Below the pieces are notes generated by a model, which ran no database searches, had not been told where the DNA came from, and was given only the letters and a program-made list of their open reading frames with translations. DNA of 5,398 nucleotides from Sphingobacteriia bacterium (GTDB taxonomy: Bacteria; Bacteroidota; Bacteroidia; NS11-12g; UBA955). Where the stretch lies: NCBI GenBank assembly GCA_021151535.1, contig JAGKXC010000115.1, positions 1-5,398 on the forward strand, written 5' to 3'. Positions 1 to 5,398 of the stretch are shown piece by piece. Position numbers and translations under genes: made by a program. Every line of letters begins with the position of its first letter. Positions within the stretch are counted from its first letter, which is position 1.

Positions 1-1
1 T

Positions 2-1270
2 TACATGGGTTTGAAAACCGGTACCATGGCCCAAACATTGGATTTGGTGGAAATGGAAGATCGGATCACCATGCAAGGATTTAATTATTTATTGGCGCCA
101 GATGAGGTAAAGGCCGTAGTTGTAAAATACCATGAATTTGCGGTGAAAAAGAACGGAAGCAAAGCAACGGGCGATAAAGATTTTATTCTCAGAAGAGGTG
201 CATCCATTGTTGGAATTCGCAAGAATCCATCAAAAGTGAATCCAGAAAATGGGGTTTTTGAATTCAATATCTACGATAAAACTGAATATTTGTTCCCAGA
301 TCTGAAGCCCATCGCCAATTACCCATTTGCTCTGAAAACTTCCATGGAAAGAAAATTGGTGATGCAGGATTTCTTTCGCGTTCAGAAATTTTGGGATTTC
401 TTCTTTTTCAAAAGTGGAAATCAGTGGTTTTTGCAATTAAGAGGAAACGATGGATTATGGCAGTTAGAATTATATCAACCCAAAGATCGATATCGCAGCA
501 ATCCTCGCTTGGCAAAGTTGGAGCAAATGAAATTTGACAAGTTGATGAGTAAGGCAGTTATGCAACAAAATCAGCGTTTGAGAATGGGTAATGTAGTGGT
601 GCAAGAGGAATGGAACGCCCAGGTGGCAGCTTCTAAAAATGCGGCATTGGATGTAGCAGCTCCGCCTGCTGGAACTGTTAGGAATTCTTTTAGGGTAAGA
701 AGTCTTGGGCGATTCGCGTTTGCACAACCTGTGGCGTTAGATTCTGGTATGAATTTAACCCTCATTATGGCAGATGCTGGCAAAGCCCCTTTGGATGTAA
801 AAAGAGTGGCAATTGTTCTTAAAAACCCAAACCGAATTTTATGGTTAGGGGCGCAAGCTCAATACGATGTTGAATTGAGTTTGAATAATTTATCAGGGGT
901 ATTGGTTGAGACCTTCGATGGTAGAATCTTTGGAATGGGTGGTGAGGAATTTCGCAAAACCCCTGAGTTGCAGAATAACTTCTTGTTTTATCTACCCCTA
1001 ACCTTGTTAGAAGAAAAGCAATTGGATAACCAAGCACTAACAGAATTGTTGTATGGGAAAAAGGCCTTGGCACAACTGAAAAAGGCTATGTCTGATGCGG
1101 CAACTGGTGGTGGAATCGTAAGCAGTAAAAAACCTATAAATACTTCAAAGTCGTCTTCCGCTCCCAGTAAAACCGGTGCAGCACCTAAAAAAACTGCTAC
1201 CCCGTTAAAATCATCACCAAACCCGAAATCTTCCGTGACACCCCACAAAACAGGTGGCTCACCCAAATAA
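2..1270 (+). CDS. Unrecognised protein with basic low-complexity C-terminal tail (5' end outside window)
   Basis: I do not recognise this family. The frame is open to the left edge, and the first in-frame ATG (position 5) has only one codon before it, so the true start is probably outside. No signal peptide or membrane helix is visible; residues are numbered from that ATG. Residues 1-165 look like a mixed alpha/beta domain, with an aromatic cluster at 129-142 (WDFFFF, then QWFLQL). Residues 166-215 are charged and probably helical. Residues 228-317 look like a beta-rich domain (FRVRSLGRF to DGRIFGMGGEEF), reminiscent of C-terminal beta domains in Bacteroidota surface proteins; this likeness is from memory and weak. 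Residues 373-421 form a disordered tail of 49 residues with 10 Lys, 12 Ser, 8 Pro, 6 Thr and no Asp or Glu. The symporter gene follows after 9 bases, suggesting co-transcription. Coding is secure; function is unknown. Confidence 0.8.
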   Translation, partial: YMGLKTGTMAQTLDLVEMEDRITMQGFNYLLAPDEVKAVVVKYHEFAVKKNGSKATGDKDFILRRGASIVGIRKNPSKVNPENGVFEFNIYDKTEYLFPDLKPIANYPFALKTSMERKLVMQDFFRVQKFWDFFFFKSGNQWFLQLRGNDGLWQLELYQPKDRYRSNPRLAKLEQMKFDKLMSKAVMQQNQRLRMGNVVVQEEWNAQVAASKNAALDVAAPPAGTVRNSFRVRSLGRFAFAQPVALDSGMNLTLIMADAGKAPLDVKRVAIVLKNPNRILWLGAQAQYDVELSLNNLSGVLVETFDGRIFGMGGEEFRKTPELQNNFLFYLPLTLLEEKQLDNQALTELLYGKKALAQLKKAMSDAATGGGIVSSKKPINTSKSSSAPSKTGAAPKKTATPLKSSPNPKSSVTPHKTGGSPK

Positions 1271-1279
1271 GTTTTAATT

Positions 1280-2878
1280 ATGTCAGCGAGTTTTATTGGA
1301 TTTGCATTAATTGCCTACTTTTTATTGTTACTGATTGTAGGCTATATCACGGGCCGAAAAGTGAGCTCTTCAGGCTATTTTATGGGAAATAAGCAAAGTT
1401 TGTGGTGGATGGTGGCATTGGGAATGTTGAGTGATTCTATGAGCGGAGTATCGTTTATTTCTGTTCCAGGGGCGGTGAATGTGGCACATTGGACATACAT
1501 GCAAGTGGTTTTTGGTTACTTACTTGGCTATTTGATCATCGCCTATGTGCTGTTGCCCATTTATTACAAACAGAATTTAACCAGCATTTATAGTTATTTA
1601 GAAAATAGATTTGGCAAATTGCATCAACAAATAGGTGCTGGATTTTTTGTGTTATCGCGTTTATTAGGTAGCGCAGCTAGGTTGTTTTTAACTGCCATGA
1701 TATTGCAGTTATATCTTTTTGATGCATTGCATATCCCCTTTGCGGTATCAGTTGTGATCATAATCCTTCTAATTTTGGCATATACATTTAAAGGTGGAAT
1801 TAGAACTTTGGTGTTTACAGATGCACTGCAAAGCTTGTTTTTGATTGGGGGAGTGGTGGTTTGTGTTGTTGGATTGATGTTTTCTTTGGAATGGTTTGAT
1901 TTGTGGTGGAAAGGAGCGGCAGAATCGCCCTTTTCCCGAATTTGGAATAATGAGATGTCGCAAATGCTTGAGTGGAATCCCATGGCAAAAAACTATTTCT
2001 GGAAGCATTTTCTTGGTGGTGCTGCGATGTGTGTTGTGATGACGGGGTTGGATCAGAATATGATGCAGAAAAATTTGAGCTGCAAATCATTAGGCGATGC
2101 GCAAAAGAATATGGTAGCAACTGGTTTTGTGATTGTGCTGGTGAATATGGTGTTCTTGAGTTTGGGCGTACTGATGCATGCGTATTTGCAGAAGTTTCAA
2201 ATGGCCATCCCTGAAATTAATGGGAAAGTTAATTCCGATGCTATTTTGCCCATGTTGGCGTTGCAACAGCCACTGCATCTATTCGGTTGGGATTGGTTGG
2301 TGCCTTTGGCTTTTGTGTTGGGATTGAGTGCTGCAACATTTTCTAGTGCAGATAGCGTATTAACCACTTTAACTACATCCATATATTTTGATTTTCTGCA
2401 TTTGGATAAGAAATCCATTTCTGAAGCGGATAAAGAAAATTACCGCAAGCGACTTCATATGATGTTTGCAGGATTATTGTTTATGGCGATATTGTTTTTT
2501 AAATGGTTGAATTCCACTACACTCATTGATACGGTATTGATGGTAGCTAGTTATACCTACGGACCTTTGTTGGGCTTGTTTATTATCGGGATTTTTACAA
2601 AGAAATCGCCTCAAGGAAAGGCCGTTTTGTTTTGGGTACTACTGGCACCGGTATTGGTTTACATCATGAAAATATCGGATGCTTCAGGTGTTTGGGGTGC
2701 TGCTAAGGCTTCTTCAAATTTGAATTTTTTTGATAGAGCGATACAATCTTTGAATCCAGAAGGAATGCCGCTTTTTGGCAACTATGTATTTGGCTTTGAG
2801 GTGCTGATTATCAATGGCTTGTTGGTGGCAGCGGGGTTGTGGTTAATTGCTCAAATTCAAACAAAAAAGGCGCAGTAA
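1280..2878 (+). CDS. Sodium:solute symporter, SSS family (TC 2.A.21), substrate unknown
   Basis: Inner-membrane secondary transporter predicted to couple solute uptake to Na+. The 532 residues are hydrophobic throughout, with about 13 helices, the usual size and topology for the family (LeuT fold). Helix 1 is at about 5-23. The segment LGMLSDSMSGVSFISVPG (47-64) is the conserved second helix that contributes to the Na2 site in known members. GLDQNMMQKNLSCKS (256-270) matches the family's conserved DQ...Q+ loop. AATFSSADS (351-359) is the helix whose adjacent serines (S355, S356 here) align with the Na2-binding Ser pair of vSGLT and the Ser-Thr pair of PutP. A Trp-rich loop lies at 205-241. 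The ATG at 1280 begins directly before helix 1 and 9 bases after the upstream stop; there is no Shine-Dalgarno sequence, as is usual in Bacteroidota. The protein appears intact. The substrate (sugar, sialic acid, amino acid, other) cannot be read from the sequence, and the neighbours do not settle it. Confidence 0.93.
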   Translation: MSASFIGFALIAYFLLLLIVGYITGRKVSSSGYFMGNKQSLWWMVALGMLSDSMSGVSFISVPGAVNVAHWTYMQVVFGYLLGYLIIAYVLLPIYYKQNLTSIYSYLENRFGKLHQQIGAGFFVLSRLLGSAARLFLTAMILQLYLFDALHIPFAVSVVIIILLILAYTFKGGIRTLVFTDALQSLFLIGGVVVCVVGLMFSLEWFDLWWKGAAESPFSRIWNNEMSQMLEWNPMAKNYFWKHFLGGAAMCVVMTGLDQNMMQKNLSCKSLGDAQKNMVATGFVIVLVNMVFLSLGVLMHAYLQKFQMAIPEINGKVNSDAILPMLALQQPLHLFGWDWLVPLAFVLGLSAATFSSADSVLTTLTTSIYFDFLHLDKKSISEADKENYRKRLHMMFAGLLFMAILFFKWLNSTTLIDTVLMVASYTYGPLLGLFIIGIFTKKSPQGKAVLFWVLLAPVLVYIMKISDASGVWGAAKASSNLNFFDRAIQSLNPEGMPLFGNYVFGFEVLIINGLLVAAGLWLIAQIQTKKAQ

Positions 2879-2891
2879 TTTGCGCCTTTTT
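2864..2891. terminator. Bidirectional intrinsic terminator between convergent genes
   Basis: A perfect 11-bp inverted repeat (AAAAAGGCGCA at 2864-2874, TGCGCCTTTTT at 2881-2891) encloses a 6-base loop, GTAATT. The core is GC-rich (GGCGCA/TGCGCC) and the flanks give a T-run on either strand: 2887-2891 for the plus strand and, read on the minus strand, 2868-2863. It can therefore end both the symporter and the speA transcripts. The left arm encodes the last residues of the symporter (KKAQ) and the TAA stop (2876-2878) lies in the loop. Confidence 0.85.
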
Positions 2892-2919
2892 GATGATTTG
2901 TTTTGATTGTCACTTTCGT

Positions 2920-2933
2920 GGTTACATGTAACC
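2920..2933. repeat. 14-bp perfect palindrome over the speA stop codon
   Basis: GGTTACATGTAACC is perfectly self-complementary and covers the last codons (Gly-Tyr-Met) and the TAA stop of speA, about 30 bases from the terminator. A palindrome of this length somewhere in 5.4 kb is not improbable by chance, and the coding sequence explains most of it. A regulatory role is unproven. Confidence 0.4.
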
Positions 2934-4319
2934 CAAAGTTTTAAGCATGCTCTTATAACTCTGTTCCTTACTGAATAATCTGAAATGGGGTTCTCCATTT
3001 TCATCTCTTTCAATAATAACGTGTTTGGGCGACGGTGTTAAACAGTGCTGAATTCCACCGTAACCGCCAATACTTTCTTGGTAAGCACCCGTGTTGAAGA
3101 ATCCAATGTACAATGGATCTTCTTTATCGAACTTAGGTAAATAAATAGCATTTACGTGCTGCTCAGAATTATAGTAATCATCACTATCACAAGTGATTCC
3201 ACCTAACAATACGCGCTCGTATTCTTCATGCCAACGGTTGATAGGCAACATAACAAATTTCTTGTTGATTGCCCATGAATCGGGAAGGGTAGTCATGAAA
3301 CTTGAATCAATCATGTTCCATTTTTCTCTGTCGTTTTGTGATTTTTGATCCAATACACTGAAGATGGTTCCACCAGATTCTCCCACAGTAAATGAGCCAA
3401 ATTCAGTAAAAATATCTGGTTCAGGAATGTTGTTTTCTGTACAAACTTGTTTGATTTGCGATACGATTTCTGTTGCCATGTATTCGTAATCGTAGTCGAA
3501 ACTCAGCGAGTTTTTAATAGGGAAACCTCCGCCAATATTGAGGGTGTCTAAATCTGGACATTCCTTTTTTAATTCGCAATACACGCGCAAGCATTTATGT
3601 AATTCGTTCCAATAATATGCGGTATCGTAGATTCCAGTATTGATAAAGAAGTGCAACATTTTCAATTTAACTTGCTTGTTGCGCTTAACTTTGGTGCGAT
3701 AGAAGTTAACCAAATCTTTATAACCAACGCCTAAGCGACTGGTATAGAATTCAAATTTGGGTTCTTCTTCCGATGCGATACGGATTCCAACGGTGATAGG
3801 TTTGTCTGTGTACGTTGTAAGTAAGTCGATTTCATTATGGTTATCCATTACAGGAATAACATTACTCCAACCATTATTAATGAGGTTAGCAATGTTCTCA
3901 ATGTAATTGTCGCGCTTAAATCCATTGCAAACAACATACTTATCTTTTGATATTTTACCTTGTTCGAATAGTGTTTCTAAGATATTGATATCGAAGGCGG
4001 AAGATGTTTCAATATGTACATTGTTCTTCAGTACTTCATCAATAACATGAGAGAAGTGATTGCTTTTGGTGCAGTAACAATAATAGTATTTACCTTGGTA
4101 ATCTGCTTTAGCTATAGCTACATTGAACCAAGTTCGTGCCTTCTGGATATTCTCAGATATTTTAGGTAAGTACGTAAATTTTAATGGGGTTCCATACTGG
4201 CTAATCAAGTCCATCAAGGGAATTCCGTGGAATTCAAGATTTTCGTCTTCGTCTAATTTGAACTCTTCTGTTGGGAAATAGAAGGTCTGATTAATCAAAT
4301 CTACGTACTTGTTTTTCAT
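2922..4319 (-). CDS. speA: Compact biosynthetic-type arginine decarboxylase (fold-type III, PLP)
   Basis: Predicted cytoplasmic enzyme converting arginine to agmatine and CO2, the entry to agmatine-derived polyamines. Motifs in order: YCYCTKSNH with K85 as the likely PLP Schiff-base lysine; HFFINTG with H223 at the PLP-stacking position; NIGGGFPIKNS with G263-G265 as the phosphate-binding glycine loop; TEFGSF (305-310) at the usual EPGR/ESGR site; SSFMTTLPDSWAINKKF (339-355), closely like the SpeA segment xSMPDAWGIDQxFP; GGITCDSDD with the catalytic pair C377/D378; and NTGAYQE with Y413. TLPDSWAI, TCDSD and GAYQE favour SpeA over ornithine or diaminopimelate decarboxylase. At 465 residues it is much shorter than E. 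coli SpeA (658), but matches the short form I recall from Bacteroidota. The ATG at 4319 leads into the conserved N-terminus (KYVDLINQTFYFPTEEF). No agmatinase gene follows. Substrate identity is inferred from homology. Confidence 0.9.
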   Translation of the reverse strand: MKNKYVDLINQTFYFPTEEFKLDEDENLEFHGIPLMDLISQYGTPLKFTYLPKISENIQKARTWFNVAIAKADYQGKYYYCYCTKSNHFSHVIDEVLKNNVHIETSSAFDINILETLFEQGKISKDKYVVCNGFKRDNYIENIANLINNGWSNVIPVMDNHNEIDLLTTYTDKPITVGIRIASEEEPKFEFYTSRLGVGYKDLVNFYRTKVKRNKQVKLKMLHFFINTGIYDTAYYWNELHKCLRVYCELKKECPDLDTLNIGGGFPIKNSLSFDYDYEYMATEIVSQIKQVCTENNIPEPDIFTEFGSFTVGESGGTIFSVLDQKSQNDREKWNMIDSSFMTTLPDSWAINKKFVMLPINRWHEEYERVLLGGITCDSDDYYNSEQHVNAIYLPKFDKEDPLYIGFFNTGAYQESIGGYGGIQHCLTPSPKHVIIERDENGEPHFRLFSKEQSYKSMLKTLGYM

Positions 4320-4350
4320 TGTAATTGAGTTGCTTTTTGCAAATGGATTG

Positions 4351-4358
4351 CAAAAGTA
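4351..4358 (-). promoter_or_regulatory. Predicted speA promoter, Bacteroidota -7 box
   Basis: Read on the minus strand this is TACTTTTG, an exact match to the Bacteroidota primary-sigma -7 consensus TAnnTTTG. The expected TSS, near 4344, would give a leader of about 25 bases before the speA ATG at 4319. The region about 19-21 bases upstream (4378-4382) is T-rich but lacks a clean TTTG -33 element, so strength is uncertain. Confidence 0.5.
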
Positions 4359-4371
4359 ACTTAGTTACTTT
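4353..4371. promoter_or_regulatory. Perfect inverted repeat overlapping the speA -7 box (operator or weak terminator)
   Basis: AAAGTAAC (4353-4360) and GTTACTTT (4364-4371) are perfect 8-bp arms around a 3-base centre, TTA. The repeat overlaps the predicted -7 box, a position suited to a dimeric repressor. The alternative is a weak hairpin terminator for the upstream lipoprotein gene: on the minus strand the right arm runs into only TTTTG and the stem has few GC pairs, so termination would be poor. Confidence 0.45.
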
Positions 4372-4407
4372 GTATAAAAAAGAGAAATGTAAGTAAGTTA
4401 GATGAAT

Positions 4408-5367
4408 TTAAACGAATATAAACGCAATAATACCGATAGCGAATAAAACACTTAGAACAACCCCAATAGTTTTAACAATTTTCCAATTGTTAATGGTTAA
4501 ATCACTGCGGTTTGTAATGATTTCTGTTAATGTTTTGGATACATCCTGTAACCATTCGCCATAGTAATTATTGGGATACTGCTTTAAAATACGCTTTCCT
4601 GTTTTAATTGTATTTGCTTTACTTACAAATGGTATGCGTGCGTGCATCACAACCGCATCGCCCCTTAACTTAAATTCTGGGCCCAATGTGGAAATGGCTT
4701 TTTTGTATGTTGCTGTGCCAATGGCTAAGACAATGGATCCAAGCAGGAAATAAAGGTAACCCAATCCTATTAACAGAGCTGGAACATAAATTAATACTGC
4801 CTGAAGTAAAAGAAGGAGGATGGCACTGGCTCCCCCGATATTCGCATTAATTGCAGCTAAAAGTATAAGAATAGCAATGGCAGCCACCAACCAAATTAAA
4901 GTTAACTTACCAAGTTGAAAGGCATGGTCAAACATTCTCCAGGATTTGTCATCCTTGTTGTGTGCTTTGAATGCAATAAGATTGAATGCGTCTTGGTTGT
5001 TGATGTGGGGAATAAAAATATTGCGATGCTGGCGATGTCTTTTGCCTTTTTCAGGGAAAAAAACAGTGTCTAAAGGCTTTGCAAACAAGTTTTTATTAGA
5101 AAAACTTTGGTATTCCGATTCTATTTGAACGGCGTTAAGTTGTTCGTTTTTTTGTGTTACTGCTTGCAGGCGATCCGCTGTTGCTTGATTTTTCCTTGCT
5201 GCATTAGTGTGCACTAAAGGTTTGTTTTTTGGAGAAACAGAGAATACTGAGGAAATGTTAAAGCCGTTACTGTGATATTTTTTACTTACTGTGCATCCAG
5301 AGAATAGCATTGCTGTAAATACAGCAATGTAAATTTTTGTTAGTAAGCTATTGAAATATTTTTTCAT
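4408..5367 (-). CDS. Probable lipoprotein with central and C-terminal transmembrane helices, function unknown
   Basis: Function not recognised. The 319 residues start with a lipoprotein signal peptide: basic MKKYFNSLLTK, a hydrophobic stretch (12-22), and a lipobox-like FSGC with C25 as the predicted lipidated residue. After the Cys comes SKKYHSNGFNI (28-38), which resembles a short motif (KRxYxxGYxI type) that I recall just after the lipid Cys in many uncharacterised Bacteroidota proteins; this comparison is from memory. Residues 40-150 are polar, with a basic patch KGKRHRQHR (107-115). A hydrophobic block at 155-219 holds two or three helices, a soluble segment lies at 222-296, and a final helix at 298-318 ends at the C-terminus. 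No acidic residues follow C25, so a Bacteroidota surface-export signal is not evident; with several helices, an inner-membrane location is likeliest. The ATG at 5367 places the signal peptide correctly. The gene lies 88 bases upstream of speA on the same strand. Confidence 0.8.
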   Translation of the reverse strand: MKKYFNSLLTKIYIAVFTAMLFSGCTVSKKYHSNGFNISSVFSVSPKNKPLVHTNAARKNQATADRLQAVTQKNEQLNAVQIESEYQSFSNKNLFAKPLDTVFFPEKGKRHRQHRNIFIPHINNQDAFNLIAFKAHNKDDKSWRMFDHAFQLGKLTLIWLVAAIAILILLAAINANIGGASAILLLLLQAVLIYVPALLIGLGYLYFLLGSIVLAIGTATYKKAISTLGPEFKLRGDAVVMHARIPFVSKANTIKTGKRILKQYPNNYYGEWLQDVSKTLTEIITNRSDLTINNWKIVKTIGVVLSVLFAIGIIAFIFV

Positions 5368-5398
5368 TTTTATGGGCTCGCCGGAGATGTATTTTATC

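Noticed and set aside
988..1266. Minus-strand open frame of 92 codons opposite the Lys/Ser/Pro tail
   Set aside because: It is the antisense shadow of the low-complexity 3' end of the first gene; its composition mirrors the plus-strand codons and it has no promoter or recognisable domain.
5..1270. ATG at position 5 as the true start of the first gene
   Set aside because: The frame is open to the left edge with only one codon before this ATG, and the first residues look like the interior of a domain with no signal peptide; the start is probably upstream.
1624..2120. Overlapping minus-strand open frames of 79-119 codons within the symporter
   Set aside because: The plus strand encodes an intact, conserved SSS transporter throughout; these frames give Cys/His/Ser-rich, family-less translations typical of antisense shadows.
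1972..2214. Plus-strand 80-codon frame inside the symporter, considered as a frameshift sign
   Set aside because: The main frame continues uninterrupted through the conserved DQNMMQKN segment here, so there is no frameshift.
4402..4446. Plus-strand mini-ORF of 14 codons preceded by an A-rich GAGAA stretch
   Set aside because: It lies antisense to the 3' end of the lipoprotein gene, is very short, and has no terminator or recognisable product.
5368..5398. Promoter or ribosome-binding site for the lipoprotein gene
   Set aside because: Only 31 bases upstream are visible; there is no TAnnTTTG box or Shine-Dalgarno sequence, and the GC-rich patch (CTCCGGCGAGCCC on the minus strand) does not form a convincing hairpin.

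Overview
The window looks like ordinary chromosomal DNA from a member of the Bacteroidota. It is AT-rich. None of the three visible translation starts has a Shine-Dalgarno sequence. One gap holds an exact match to the Bacteroidota -7 promoter box (TAnnTTTG). The decarboxylase is the compact ~465-residue type that I recall from Flavobacteriia and their relatives. I cannot name a genus. There is no sign of a mobile element, CRISPR array, tRNA or rRNA.

Layout: (1) Positions 2-1270, plus strand: the 3' part of an unrecognised protein gene whose reading frame runs off the left edge; the protein ends in a lysine/serine/proline/threonine-rich tail. (2) Positions 1280-2878, plus strand: a complete sodium:solute symporter (SSS family), 9 bases downstream and probably co-transcribed. 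(3) Positions 2864-2891: a strong hairpin terminator, whose loop contains the symporter stop codon and which can work in both directions between the convergent genes. (4) Positions 2922-4319, minus strand: a compact biosynthetic-type arginine decarboxylase (speA), fold-type III PLP. (5) Positions 4320-4407: an 88-base gap with a predicted speA promoter and nested symmetrical repeats. (6) Positions 4408-5367, minus strand: a probable lipoprotein that also has several transmembrane helices, function unknown, lying upstream of speA in the same direction.

The two plus-strand genes and the two minus-strand genes meet tail to tail at the shared terminator. Only speA has a clear pathway role: arginine to agmatine, the first step towards polyamines. 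No agmatinase or other polyamine gene follows it here, because the operon ends at the convergent terminator. I found no convincing novel multi-gene system. The points most worth a second look are the altered phosphate-loop motif of the decarboxylase, the lipoprotein/polytopic hybrid, the palindrome over the speA promoter, and the terminator that overlaps a stop codon. No gene-free stretch exceeds 100 bases.
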